From the IMG/VR virus record IMGVR_UViG_3300022696_000066, positions 1 through 36,289 of that record: DNA of 36,289 nt; one strand, written 5' to 3'. Under the pieces are notes generated by a model. The model saw only the letters and a program-made list of their open reading frames with translations. It searched no databases and was not told where the DNA came from. This DNA comes from a virus. Below are positions 1 through 8,051 of this stretch, one piece after another; the first letter of the stretch is position 1, and every line of letters starts with the position of its first letter. The position numbers and the translations under genes were made by a program.

Positions 1-99
1 GAAGTGAACAATAACCGCTTCTTTCAGTCTGGATTTAGTGCGGCACCTTCGGTTGTCTTTTTTAGTGATGTAGGTGAGCCAGAAGTTGTGCAGCCTGAA
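1..99. repeat. 99-bp terminal direct repeat, left copy
   Basis: Identical to 36191-36289 over all 99 bases. The reading frame of the tail nozzle gene continues unbroken from 36190 into base 1, so this is the overlap left when a circular (or circularly permuted) molecule is assembled into one contig, not a biological repeat inside a gene. Confidence 0.95.
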
Positions 100-972
100 A
101 ATTTCTTTGAGGTTCGCACAGACGATGGCGACCGCATTACTGGCATGAAGCAATATAATAATGAGCTTGTAATATTTAAGCGCGACTCTTTTTATAAGCT
201 CCTTGGTGACTCAGTGGACAATTATACGTTGTCCGAAATTAGCCGAGAGTATGGGTGTCTTTCAAACAAAGCCGTTATTGAGTATCGCGACAAAATTATG
301 TTCTTAGATGAAAAGGGCATTGTTGAGTATAACGGAGCGTCTTGGGATCTTGTGTCTTTTCCTGTCGAGGACACTTTTCGGCGCATGAACTTAAGCGCAG
401 CCCTTGAAAAGGCTGTCGGCGTTCATTTAGATTTTCGCAACCAAATCTGGTGGGGAATTCCTGTTGATGGTTCGAGTGAAAACAATTTAACTGTTGTTTA
501 TGATTATTTAATTGGGGCCTGGACGTGGTTTGATGGCTTTAATCCGTCTGCGTTTGCAATGGCAAAACAAGAGACCGCCCGTGATCATCTTTGGTTTGGT
601 GATTACAGTGGAGTCATTAATTACTTTAGCCCATCTTTTTATGGCGACAACGGCCAAGGAATTACTTGTCTGATTCAGACAAAGTTCGATTCGCCTGACG
701 GCGAAAATATTCAAAACATGTTCCGTAGGCTCTTTATTGACAACGATACGCCATCGGGCACAACGGGAACGATTAATGTTCAGGCCTTTCGCGACTATGA
801 CAGGTCAACCATTCAGGCCACCTTTTCTGTGTTTCAAAGCCAGTTTCAAACAAGAACTGACTTTGGAGTGCCAGGGAGGGCAATTGCTTTTGATATGAGT
901 CATAATTCGGCAAGCCTTCCGCTTACCCTGTTTGGCTATACGGTGCAGCGCAGATACTTAAGGGATGTGTAA
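1..972 (+). CDS. Tail nozzle / tail tubular protein B-like, C-terminal part
   Basis: Continuation of the gene that begins at 35165; base 1 is the first base of codon 343. A GTG at position 4 could be mistaken for a start, but it lies inside the gene. The segment has blade-like repeats: ITGMKQYNNELVIFK, then KIMFLDEKGIVEYNG, then LTVVYDYLIGAWTWFDGF. Each is a short beta-hairpin unit typical of the propeller of podovirus tail hub or nozzle proteins. It ends one base before a GTG-started small gene. Confidence 0.7.
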   Translation, partial: EVNNNRFFQSGFSAAPSVVFFSDVGEPEVVQPENFFEVRTDDGDRITGMKQYNNELVIFKRDSFYKLLGDSVDNYTLSEISREYGCLSNKAVIEYRDKIMFLDEKGIVEYNGASWDLVSFPVEDTFRRMNLSAALEKAVGVHLDFRNQIWWGIPVDGSSENNLTVVYDYLIGAWTWFDGFNPSAFAMAKQETARDHLWFGDYSGVINYFSPSFYGDNGQGITCLIQTKFDSPDGENIQNMFRRLFIDNDTPSGTTGTINVQAFRDYDRSTIQATFSVFQSQFQTRTDFGVPGRAIAFDMSHNSASLPLTLFGYTVQRRYLRDV

Positions 973-1308
973 GTGGCTCAAATAAAGTCTTCGTCAAACA
1001 TTACTGAGATACCCACGAATGAAGAAAAGATCCGCTACATTCAGCTATTTTTGCAGGACACTCAGCAGGTGGTAAATGGGCGTCTGGACTTGGCGACCAA
1101 TACAAATAGCCCCGTGGTGAGTCAGGCCTTTTCTGCGGCGAATACGGACACGACAGTTAATCACAACTTGGGTCGGGCTCCTAGAGGGTACTTGGTTGTA
1201 GGTCGGACAGCGGCTATGATAATCTATGATGGCACGGTTGCGTCAAATGCGACAACAATTACACTAAAGTCGAGCGCAGTTGGCACGGCTCGTTTTATTT
1301 TTTTGTGA
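973..1308 (+). CDS. Small tail/virion protein, hypothetical
   Basis: 111 residues, starting at GTG directly after the nozzle stop, so it is probably translationally coupled. The N-terminal half is helical (NEEKIRYIQLFLQDTQQVVNGRL). The C-terminal half is a beta-rich segment with an HNLGRAPRGYLVV motif and a hydrophobic end. The motif 'vnHnLGR.P.gylvv' recurs in small phage tail and tail-spike accessory proteins that cap beta-rich trimers, so a virion role is likely. I do not recognise a named family. Confidence 0.6.
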   Translation: MAQIKSSSNITEIPTNEEKIRYIQLFLQDTQQVVNGRLDLATNTNSPVVSQAFSAANTDTTVNHNLGRAPRGYLVVGRTAAMIIYDGTVASNATTITLKSSAVGTARFIFL

Positions 1309-1314
1309 GGTAAT

Positions 1315-2031
1315 ATGAAGCCCGGATTAGTACAAACACAAGGTAGGGGTGGCCCACAAACGCCGCAGCCTATGCAAAACTCGGTTAACTATCGTAATCC
1401 ATACGAGTTTGACACCCATCAAGACTTTGTAAGTTATGCTGATGAAGAGTGGGAAAGAGCTAGGTCTGGCGCGGGCCCAGACAGGCTAAGGCGAATAAAC
1501 GAATACAGACAGTGGGCTAATCAAAATCAGATTGGTGCAATTCGACAACAAGGCCGCGATGTTTTTAATCGTAATCGAATGCAAAGACAACTTGGCGATG
1601 AGGCTGAGAGTTTTCGGCAAAACCTTGATGATTATAAGCAAGATCGAGTTGAGGGTCTGCTTCCTACCTATCAATTGGCCGAAGAGAGAGGCACAGAGCT
1701 TTCGCGTGAGTCATCTTCTCGGCGCGGGCTTTTGTTTTCTGGTCTTGCTAAAAAACAAGAAGGTGAGATGCGAAGCAACTTAGCGCAGGAGCTTGCCCAA
1801 CAAAAGGCTGATATCAACGTGGAAGCTGAAACACTTGCCCGCAAAAAAGAATTGGCTGCCGCGGCGTCAAGCCTAGACCAGCAAATGCGCCTTTTAGGTG
1901 AGGCTGAAAACTATTACAACATTTCAATGCAAAACCAGGCCAATCGCCGTAGACAGTTGGCTAATTTATTTGGTGGAATTGGTTACGGCATCGGTTCTTA
2001 TGCTGGCAGTAGGTCTGGAGGGGAAAGCTAA
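1315..2031 (+). CDS. Internal virion / ejection protein candidate, coiled coil
   Basis: 238 residues. An SD-like GAGG lies about 6 bp before the ATG. The protein is very polar and Gln/Arg/Glu rich, with a predicted long helix or coiled coil from about residue 60 to 210 (many Q, E, A, L heptads), then a short Gly-rich tail (GGIGYGIGSYAG). It is the first of four co-oriented genes joined by 1-base TAATG overlaps. In P22- and T7-like phages this position, after the tail nozzle, holds proteins ejected ahead of the DNA. No enzyme motif is seen, so the ejection role is inferred from position, composition and the Gly-zipper end. Confidence 0.55.
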   Translation: MKPGLVQTQGRGGPQTPQPMQNSVNYRNPYEFDTHQDFVSYADEEWERARSGAGPDRLRRINEYRQWANQNQIGAIRQQGRDVFNRNRMQRQLGDEAESFRQNLDDYKQDRVEGLLPTYQLAEERGTELSRESSSRRGLLFSGLAKKQEGEMRSNLAQELAQQKADINVEAETLARKKELAAAASSLDQQMRLLGEAENYYNISMQNQANRRRQLANLFGGIGYGIGSYAGSRSGGES

Positions 2032-2588
2032 TGCTTAGAGGATTATTTGGTGGCAATAGCCGTAGTCCTGGGCCGAGCGGCTCGGCGTTTCAAGACGTTG
2101 ACCCTGAAACATCTCAACGCATTGAGGACTTTGCTAAAGATGCTGGCAAGTCCAGTCAGGACCTTTATCAAGATTCAATCTCTGGCGTTGATGAAAGTCC
2201 GGCGTTCTTACAAGACAAAAATTTATCAGGTCAACTGGGCCAGGGCGTTGATTCAGATGCTTTGGTATCTGCTATTGAGCGAAGGGCTTCTCGGTCTGCG
2301 GCTGCCAAGAATACACTAATGAAGAGCGAGCTTCAGACACAGGCCTTAGAGTCGAGATTTCGCAGGCTTCAGCAGGCGGCTCAGTTATCGCAAGCAGAGG
2401 CAGAGCAAAACGAGCGAGCAAGAATGAACAGATACTTAAGGCGTCAAAACCGTAGGCGAGCAAGGGCGGCTGTTCTTGGTAATGTCTTAGGAATTGCCGG
2501 GGCTGCTGTTGGCTCAATGGGCGGACCTACTGGCGCAATGGCTGGTTATCAGATTGGTCAGGGTCTTGGTCAAATGGGTGGTGAATAA
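2031..2588 (+). CDS. Internal virion / ejection protein candidate with C-terminal glycine zipper
   Basis: 185 residues, starting at the ATG that overlaps the previous stop. The middle is a basic coiled coil (about residues 90-145, ending in an R-rich RRQNRRRARAA stretch). The last 40 residues are a Gly/Ala zipper (LGIAGAAVGSMGGPTGAMAG) able to insert in membranes. A basic helix followed by a glycine zipper is common in phage proteins that form or line the DNA ejection channel. The function is inferred. Confidence 0.55.
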   Translation: MLRGLFGGNSRSPGPSGSAFQDVDPETSQRIEDFAKDAGKSSQDLYQDSISGVDESPAFLQDKNLSGQLGQGVDSDALVSAIERRASRSAAAKNTLMKSELQTQALESRFRRLQQAAQLSQAEAEQNERARMNRYLRRQNRRRARAAVLGNVLGIAGAAVGSMGGPTGAMAGYQIGQGLGQMGGE

Positions 2589-3484
2589 TGGCAATTAAAT
2601 CGTTTGGGTTTGGTGGTGGTCTTGATACTTTAGCGGCGGCTATTCCGCAGGCTATTCAGGGTTTTCGAGACCAAGAAGCCTTCAATATGCAAAAGCAAGA
2701 AATTGCGGCAAAAATGGCGGCTGATGAGTTTCGCAAGAAGCGGCAGGAGGCAATGGACCGTGTTGCTATTCAAAAAGATTTTGAATTGCCTCAGGGTGCC
2801 GAGGGGCAAGACATTTATGGTCTTGTAAATCAGGGCCTTCTTAAGCGCAGGAAAGGTATGCTTGGCGACGATGTGCTTAATAGGCAGCTCACTCAAATGC
2901 GTATTATGGACCTTGCTGGCAAAATGGAAGATCGTCAAACGAAACAAGCAAAAGCCGAAGAAGCTACTGCTAAAAAGAAAGAGATGACTAAAGATCAGTC
3001 GCAAATGATGGTGGACGAAATTAATCGAGCTTTGGAGTTATCTGAAGGCAATGATTTAGCGTCTGGTCCATTAGCTTCTTTAGTTACAAGTTTGCCCTTG
3101 GTAGGTCGAGCGACTCCTGGCTATAAACTTGAAGGAATTTTAAAAACTATTCAGGCTAACATCGGTTTTGATAAGCTACAGGCAATGCGAGAAGCGTCTC
3201 CCACTGGCGGTGCTTTGGGTGCTGTTTCTGAGCGCGAAATTGATTTACTTCAATCAACTGCTGGGCGGCTTGATCCATCCCTGCCAGACGATGTTTTCCA
3301 AGACAACTTAAAGCGACTAGCCAATCAATACATGGACGTGATTCATGGTCCAGAAGCCGGTCCAGAGCGTTATGAATTGTCATTCAAAAAAAGCAAGTCA
3401 AAGGTTGCTGATAAAAAATCTAAATCTAAAACAAAAAGCGCTGGTCCTTCTACGAGTGAAGGAAGCCCGTGGGATGATTTCTAA
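2588..3484 (+). CDS. Internal virion protein candidate, helical
   Basis: 298 residues in the same overlapping chain (TAATG at both ends). The N-terminus (FGFGGGLDTLAAAIPQAIQG) is Gly-rich and amphipathic. Residues about 30-150 are a charged helix with many Met and Gln, followed by a more globular region (GPLASLVTSLPLVGRATPG). The C-terminal 40 residues are a Lys/Ser low-complexity tail (KSKSKVADKKSKSKTKS). I recognise no family. Position and composition suggest another protein packed in the head and ejected into the host. Confidence 0.5.
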   Translation: MAIKSFGFGGGLDTLAAAIPQAIQGFRDQEAFNMQKQEIAAKMAADEFRKKRQEAMDRVAIQKDFELPQGAEGQDIYGLVNQGLLKRRKGMLGDDVLNRQLTQMRIMDLAGKMEDRQTKQAKAEEATAKKKEMTKDQSQMMVDEINRALELSEGNDLASGPLASLVTSLPLVGRATPGYKLEGILKTIQANIGFDKLQAMREASPTGGALGAVSEREIDLLQSTAGRLDPSLPDDVFQDNLKRLANQYMDVIHGPEAGPERYELSFKKSKSKVADKKSKSKTKSAGPSTSEGSPWDDF

Positions 3485-5421
3485 TGCCAAAAAAGGGTGA
3501 ATTTAGAAAAGGATATTACTTTAAAGGTGGCAACCCAAAAGATAAGTCTAACTGGGTAAAGCCGCCTGAAGTTGGCACAGAGCAAAAGGGCCATGTTTAT
3601 CAGGGTGGAGCGCCTTGGGATAAGGATTCATGGAAGAAACAACCATCTGGCTTTGTGCAGGGCGCTGTCAATGCTCTTCCTGCTGTCGGGTCAATTGTAG
3701 GTGGGGCGCTTGGGACGCCTCTCGGCCCTGCTGGAATAGCTGGTGGAGGGCTTTTAGGCGCAGGCCTTGGTAAGGGCCTTGAGGGTATGATTGAGTCGGC
3801 AATGTACGATAAAGAGCCTTTGAGGGCACCAACCGTATCTGGCACATCTCAGGCATTGGGTGACGTAGGTAAAGAAATGGCCATGGATGTTGGGTTTGCT
3901 GGATTGGGCGCTGTTGCAAGGCCTGTGGCAAGGGCTGTTCGTGGTGGGGCCGACGATGTGCTTAGGTCTGTGCGTGCATTAGGTGCTCCGGCAAAAGAAA
4001 CAGCCGAAGAAATTACCGAGGCCGGCGCGAGGCTGGGAGTTAAGCCAACAAAGGGTATGTTAAGTAGCTCAGAAATGGTTGGCGGCATGGAGTCGTCTTT
4101 GATGCAACAGCCAACACGGGCTGGGCGTCAGGTGTTGGGCGAGTTTTCACAAGTGGATGAGGGCCTTGAGGCTGCGGCTAAAAAAGTTATGGAGCCTGGC
4201 CGCATGGCTCCAACTGTAGTTGAGGCTGGAGAGCAGTCAAAGGGATTAATTACTGCCAACATTGGCGAGAGACTTGATCCGGCTGTGGCAACATATCAAG
4301 CAATTGAAGACGCGGTGCCTTTTATTGAAGTTGGTATGCGATCAGTAAAGCCTGTGGCTCGCAATATTCGAAACGTAAAGTATGCAAAAATAAAAGGCTC
4401 GCCAGAAGCCTCGTTTGCAAATCAAATAGCTGACAGCCTTGAGGGAGTTCAAACACTTGAAGACTTAAGAGTCCTAAAGACCTATGTTGGACAAGTGGGC
4501 CGCGATATTAACACAAAGGGTCCTTTGCGTTTTACAGCCGGTGAAATTGGCAGAAAACTTGCGAAAATGGAACAAAATGCCATTACAAGGAGTGCAATTG
4601 CTGCGACAAAAGATAAGCGTTCTGGGAAAGCTATTGCTACAGAAATGATAAATCAGATTAAAGATGCGAATAAAATCTATGGTGAAGTTAGCCAAGGACT
4701 TAAAGAGTTTGCTAGAAAATCTGGAATGGGCAAGGTTCGTGATTATTCTGATTTTATAAATAAGCTCGAAGGCTTGAAGTCTGAGGACGTTGTTCGCAAG
4801 TTCTTTAATCCTAAAAACATCCGTGCCGTAGAAGATTTAAAGAGTCAGTTCCCAGAGGCTTTTGATGCTTTGCGAAATGCGAAGCTGGGCGAAATCTATT
4901 CAAAGTCTGTTATGCCAAAAACGCAAGAACTATCATTTAAGAAGTTGATAGGAAATGTTAGGCGGCTGTCACCAGAAATGCGACAACAGCTTTTTAATGC
5001 CGATGATTTAAGGAAGCTAGACGACATTCAGACCGTCTATGCTTCTTACCCAGAGAGGATGGGTCCAAGCGGCACTCCGCAGGGATTGTCTTTTCAAGAA
5101 ATGAATCCTCTGAGTCCAAAGACATGGATTAATGAAATTTTTGATCGCATGAAGCGAGATATGATTAAAAACCCAGACAAATACAGCTCAGGTATTCGCC
5201 GCCGCTTTCAACAAAGAATGGCTACGGAAGGGCTAATGACTCGTCCACAAATGCTTGAAATGGTAAGAACTGGAAGTGCTCCGGTCGATCAATTTACAGA
5301 AACTGTGCTAAGGCCAATTGGCGGTGAAGCGGCTGCTCAAACAATCCGCCAAAGAACTACAGAACAGCTAATGCCAAGAGGATTAATTCAGGGCTTTCAG
5401 GGGTTTTTAGGTGGCGAATAG
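3484..5421 (+). CDS. Large internal virion / ejection protein candidate
   Basis: 645 residues, the largest of the ejection cluster. Residues about 5-60 carry two similar Gly/Lys/Trp segments (GYYFKGGNPKDKSNW and GHVYQGGAPWDKDSW), a tandem motif. Residues about 60-110 form a long glycine zipper (VGSIVGGALGTPLGPAGIAG and onward), a likely membrane-inserting segment. The rest is mostly helical and polar. No lytic transglycosylase motif is evident. Comparable large proteins with an N-terminal Gly zipper are the trans-periplasmic channel components of short-tailed phages; that role is inferred here. Confidence 0.55.
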   Translation: MPKKGEFRKGYYFKGGNPKDKSNWVKPPEVGTEQKGHVYQGGAPWDKDSWKKQPSGFVQGAVNALPAVGSIVGGALGTPLGPAGIAGGGLLGAGLGKGLEGMIESAMYDKEPLRAPTVSGTSQALGDVGKEMAMDVGFAGLGAVARPVARAVRGGADDVLRSVRALGAPAKETAEEITEAGARLGVKPTKGMLSSSEMVGGMESSLMQQPTRAGRQVLGEFSQVDEGLEAAAKKVMEPGRMAPTVVEAGEQSKGLITANIGERLDPAVATYQAIEDAVPFIEVGMRSVKPVARNIRNVKYAKIKGSPEASFANQIADSLEGVQTLEDLRVLKTYVGQVGRDINTKGPLRFTAGEIGRKLAKMEQNAITRSAIAATKDKRSGKAIATEMINQIKDANKIYGEVSQGLKEFARKSGMGKVRDYSDFINKLEGLKSEDVVRKFFNPKNIRAVEDLKSQFPEAFDALRNAKLGEIYSKSVMPKTQELSFKKLIGNVRRLSPEMRQQLFNADDLRKLDDIQTVYASYPERMGPSGTPQGLSFQEMNPLSPKTWINEIFDRMKRDMIKNPDKYSSGIRRRFQQRMATEGLMTRPQMLEMVRTGSAPVDQFTETVLRPIGGEAAAQTIRQRTTEQLMPRGLIQGFQGFLGGE

Positions 5422-5593
5422 TTTTTTGTCTAAGTCCACAGGGGTTGGCTTGTTAAAAAAGAACTATGTTGGCGGTCAGCCAATGAGCCAGCTTGCCGAG
5501 GCCTTACAGCGAAAACGCCGCAAGCGCAAAAAAAAGAAAATGGGCGGGGAAAACACGCAAGCCAAACAATCCAATATGGGATTTAAGGTCTAG
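5411..5593 (+). CDS. Small highly basic protein, hypothetical
   Basis: 60 residues with a GTG start 11 bases inside the end of the previous gene, so coupled to it. Residues 33-44 are an extreme basic patch (QRKRRKRKKKKMG). Such a patch suggests contact with DNA or with acidic parts of the virion, perhaps as a co-packaged partner of the ejection proteins. No family recognised. Confidence 0.5.
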   Translation: MANSFLSKSTGVGLLKKNYVGGQPMSQLAEALQRKRRKRKKKKMGGENTQAKQSNMGFKV

Positions 5594-5634
5594 GTCTAGT
5601 GTTTGCCGCATAGCGCGTGTGCAACAATTGTCTT

Positions 5635-5844
5635 ATGAAGGTTTGTATTACACACGTTAAAACCTACAAGAAGGCCGCAAGCTTTAAGGTCAAAAACGCC
5701 TTTGTCGAAAAGCTCATTAATTGTGGCATGCCTGAAGAGATGGCTGCTGAGTTAATGGAAAACAACAAGGTTATCTGGCAGCGTGAAGATGTTGATTGCA
5801 ATAACATTTATGCGGCTGAAGTCATGGATGAGGATGAAGAGTGA
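5635..5844 (+). CDS. Small acidic protein at the head of the lysis cassette, hypothetical
   Basis: 69 residues from the ATG at 5635; an in-frame GTG 18 bases upstream is possible, but neither start has a clear ribosome binding site. No membrane segment is visible, so it is unlikely to be the holin. The C-terminus is strongly acidic (EVMDEDEE). It overlaps the next gene through GTGA. Its place directly before the spanin genes may mean a regulator of lysis, but nothing in the sequence proves this. Confidence 0.45.
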   Translation: MKVCITHVKTYKKAASFKVKNAFVEKLINCGMPEEMAAELMENNKVIWQREDVDCNNIYAAEVMDEDEE

Positions 5845-6089
5845 GCGGTATTATTAGTTGGTTGGCAAAATTGATTTTACCTATGCTTCTTGATTGGATT
5901 AAAGATCAGGCTGAGCGTTATTATGACAAGCTCAAAAAAAAGCAAGAGCGTAATGATAAAAGGGAGCTTTCCAATGACAAAAATATTGAAAGGCTTCGTG
6001 AGTGCGCAGATCTTAAATGTCGCATTGATGCTGCTGCTGATGTTTTTAATGGCCGCGTGCGACTCGATGCCAAAATTCCCGAAGAATGA
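5841..6089 (+). CDS. Inner-membrane spanin candidate (Rz-like)
   Basis: 82 residues, GTG start overlapping the previous stop. A hydrophobic N-terminal segment (about residues 4-19, IISWLAKLILPMLLDW) is followed by a charged helix or coiled coil (about 22-60) and a short tail with two Cys (ECADLKC). This is the architecture of an i-spanin: one membrane anchor and a periplasmic coiled coil that fuses inner and outer membranes at lysis. It is short for the family. The strongest support is the lipoprotein gene that begins inside it in another frame and the peptidase gene that follows. Confidence 0.55.
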   Translation: MSGIISWLAKLILPMLLDWIKDQAERYYDKLKKKQERNDKRELSNDKNIERLRECADLKCRIDAAADVFNGRVRLDAKIPEE

Positions 6090-6297
6090 AATTCGGATTT
6101 ACTTTGTTGATGTAACATTTCAAAAGTGTGTCGAGTTTGAAGTTGTTGATACTGAAAACTTTCAGATTGAGGCAACGGGCAACGTGTTTGAGATTGAGCA
6201 TTGTCATCTTGCATTTGGAATGCTTCCCAAGTCACAAACACTTTTTAATGACTGGCTAAGAGACGTAAAAGAGTGGGGCGAAGATCGTTGTGATTAA
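5974..6297 (+). CDS. Outer-membrane spanin lipoprotein candidate (Rz1-like), overlapping the i-spanin
   Basis: 107 residues from the ATG at 5974, preceded by AGGGAG at the right distance; an in-frame start further upstream lacks this. The first 116 bases lie inside the i-spanin gene in another frame, as in Rz/Rz1 pairs. Residues 1-29 form a lipoprotein signal: basic MTKILKG, hydrophobic VALMLLLMFLM, then the lipobox MAAC with Cys29. The mature part is longer and more globular than most Rz1 proteins, so it may be a distinct lipoprotein. Its presence implies a host with an outer membrane. It overlaps the peptidase gene by 8 bases. Confidence 0.6.
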   Translation: MTKILKGFVSAQILNVALMLLLMFLMAACDSMPKFPKNEIRIYFVDVTFQKCVEFEVVDTENFQIEATGNVFEIEHCHLAFGMLPKSQTLFNDWLRDVKEWGEDRCD

Positions 6298-6718
6298 AAT
6301 TGCATTGAATGAAAGGGTTGATGGCGCAAAGCACTTTTATTGGGGTGAATTTTTGCACCTAACCAGCTGGGGATTTGCGGCCTTTCCAGACCGTGAGCAA
6401 TATCATAATTTAATAAAGGTTGCTGGTGTCATGGACGAGATTCGAGCCATTTTAGGCAATGAGCCTATTCGTGTCACAAGCGGGTTAAGGCCAAAGCCTT
6501 ATAATAAATTAATTGGTGGGTCTCACTTTTCAAGACACATGCGGGGCATGGCTTGTGATTTTGTTCATAGTACAATGTCTGCGGATCTTGTAAGAGAGGC
6601 CTTGCTTCCTTACCTTGATGATTTGAATATCCGTATGGAGAATTTGCCTGGCGCAAGTTGGACCCACATTGACATTTCGCAGCCCGGACTTCATGGCAGA
6701 CGTTATTTTAAGCCTTAG
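6290..6718 (+). CDS. Peptidase M15-family endolysin (L,D- or D,D-peptidase)
   Basis: 142 residues, about the full size of a single M15 catalytic domain. Zinc ligands are visible: H83 and D90 in SRHMRGMACDF, and H126 in SWTHIDI, with the usual upstream TSGLRPKPYN element (residues 63-72) that shapes the active site. Phage members cleave cell-wall peptide stems. No signal peptide or wall-binding domain is present, so release to the periplasm would need a holin. It is the third gene of the lysis cassette and overlaps the spanin lipoprotein. The GTG at 6290 follows GGGGCGAAG. Confidence 0.8.
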   Translation: MIKIALNERVDGAKHFYWGEFLHLTSWGFAAFPDREQYHNLIKVAGVMDEIRAILGNEPIRVTSGLRPKPYNKLIGGSHFSRHMRGMACDFVHSTMSADLVREALLPYLDDLNIRMENLPGASWTHIDISQPGLHGRRYFKP

Positions 6719-6971
6719 TTTTGTAGCACTTTTTTTGAAGCAGCTTTTTAAAGTCGTTTCTTTGGTCGTTGAACATTTCATACATGCATTTGTAGAGATG
6801 TTTTTTTACGCAACCCTCAGATTTACAGCGGCCTGACTTTTGAAAGGTGCAAAGCTCAATTGTGGTGTCTGCGTTTAGTGCTCTGTTGTTGATTCTGTCT
6901 TTGATTTTGCCACAGTCTGACTTTGCGGTAGCTGTGAATAGCAAAATGCTTAACATAACGCGAATTTTCAT
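6708..6971 (-). CDS. Small exported cysteine-rich protein, hypothetical
   Basis: 87 residues on the minus strand, overlapping the peptidase gene tail by 11 bases. It has a classic signal peptide (KIR, then VMLSILLFTATA, cleavage near AKS-D at about 18). The mature part has six Cys and many Lys, suggesting three disulfides in an exported protein. Upstream is an extended -10-like TGCTATTAT about six bases from the ATG, with no ribosome binding site, which could mean a leaderless message. It may act in the periplasm on competing phages or on host surface proteins; the function is unknown. Confidence 0.5.
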   Translation of the reverse strand: MKIRVMLSILLFTATAKSDCGKIKDRINNRALNADTTIELCTFQKSGRCKSEGCVKKHLYKCMYEMFNDQRNDFKKLLQKKCYKTKA

Positions 6972-7062
6972 AAATAAATAATAGCACTAAAACATAGGAC
7001 CAGATCGGTTTTTGGACCTTCGTCGCAGGCAAAAAATGCCGGGTCTGTGGTTAGATTAATCT

Positions 7063-7767
7063 ATGGGCTATCGTTCGGTGCTTGTTATAAGTGATACACA
7101 TTTTCCCTATAATCACCCGGATACCTATCGGTTTTTGAGAGCCTTAAAGACCAAGTATAAGCCACAAAAGGTAATTCACATTGGGGATGAGGTGGATGGC
7201 CACGCTATCAGTTTTCATCCTAGCGACCCAGACCTTCTGAGCCCTGGGGACGAGCTTGATAAAGCGATCCAAAGGCTAAGGCCTTACTACAAGCTATTCC
7301 CCAGGGTTGATTTAGTAGACAGCAATCACGGATCCCTTGTCTACCGCAAGGGTAAGGTGCATGGGCTTCCTAGAAATGTGTTTAAGAGCTATCGCGAAAT
7401 TTTAGAGGCTCCGAAAGGGTGGAATTGGCATTTTGATTTAACCTTGGAGTTGAGTGATGGCAACAAGGTGTATTTTTGTCACGGCAAGACTTCGGCTGCG
7501 GCAAAGCTATCGCAGTCTATGGGTATGTCTACGGTTCAAGGTCATTATCACGAGCGAATGGAGATTATATATTGGGCAAATCCGAATGGGCTCTATTGGG
7601 ATATGCGAGTCGGATGTTTGATACACGACAAGTCTTTAGCCTTTAATTACAACAATACAAACTTGAAGCGCCCACTGATTGGAACGGGTGTAATTATTGA
7701 CGGGCAGCCGAAGCTCCACCCTATGGTTTTGGACAAAAAAGGCAAGTGGATAGGGAAGATTGTATGA
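7063..7767 (+). CDS. Calcineurin-like metallophosphoesterase
   Basis: 234 residues with the full motif set of the family: D11/H13 in ISDTHFP, GDEVDG (residues 41-46), a variant NH motif (DSNHGS) in place of GNHD, a later CHG, and GHYH. These bind two metals and hydrolyse phosphate esters or diesters. Phage members are often placed near DNA metabolism genes, but the substrate cannot be read from sequence. The ATG has no visible ribosome binding site and lies a few bases after an AT-rich, -10-like patch, so translation may be leaderless. The last codons overlap the following gene. Confidence 0.8.
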   Translation: MGYRSVLVISDTHFPYNHPDTYRFLRALKTKYKPQKVIHIGDEVDGHAISFHPSDPDLLSPGDELDKAIQRLRPYYKLFPRVDLVDSNHGSLVYRKGKVHGLPRNVFKSYREILEAPKGWNWHFDLTLELSDGNKVYFCHGKTSAAAKLSQSMGMSTVQGHYHERMEIIYWANPNGLYWDMRVGCLIHDKSLAFNYNNTNLKRPLIGTGVIIDGQPKLHPMVLDKKGKWIGKIV

Positions 7768-8051
7768 AGCTCTTAATGATCTTTGGAGAGTGTGTAGAGA
7801 TTAGGGAGGTCGATAATCTTTTGCACGATGAGCAGACGGCAGGTGATTATTGCAGCAGGACAAAAACGATTCGGATTGATTCCTCGTTAAGGGGTGACGA
7901 GTTTTTGACTACCCTTATCCATGAGCTAGTTCATGCTTTGTCAGATCGCATTAGCATTCGGCAGGCCTTGGATCATCAAACAGAGGAAATTATTGCTGAC
8001 ACTTTCGCAAAGGCAATTGTGGAAAATTTTCGGTTAAAGCTCAAAGAATAA
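7764..8051 (+). CDS. HExxH zinc-metallopeptidase-like protein
   Basis: 95 residues from the ATG at 7764, which overlaps the phosphoesterase stop (an upstream in-frame ATG at 7746 would also fit). HELVH at residues 53-57 and a downstream EEIIADTFA segment give the two His and a Glu ligand of small gluzincin-type proteins (SprT or ImmA/IrrE-like fold). It follows the phosphoesterase in one operon. Phage proteins of this kind may cleave repressors or host factors, or be structural relics. The target is unknown. Confidence 0.6.
   Translation: MKLLMIFGECVEIREVDNLLHDEQTAGDYCSRTKTIRIDSSLRGDEFLTTLIHELVHALSDRISIRQALDHQTEEIIADTFAKAIVENFRLKLKE

Noticed and set aside
2272-2517. Minus-strand frames in the ejection genes, e.g. 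81 residues here
   Set aside because: Complement of coiled-coil genes with strong codon bias; they have no start signals or recognisable domains.
5890-5973. Earlier start for the overlapping spanin lipoprotein
   Set aside because: Adds a basic stretch before the signal sequence and has no ribosome binding site, whereas 5974 has AGGGAG.
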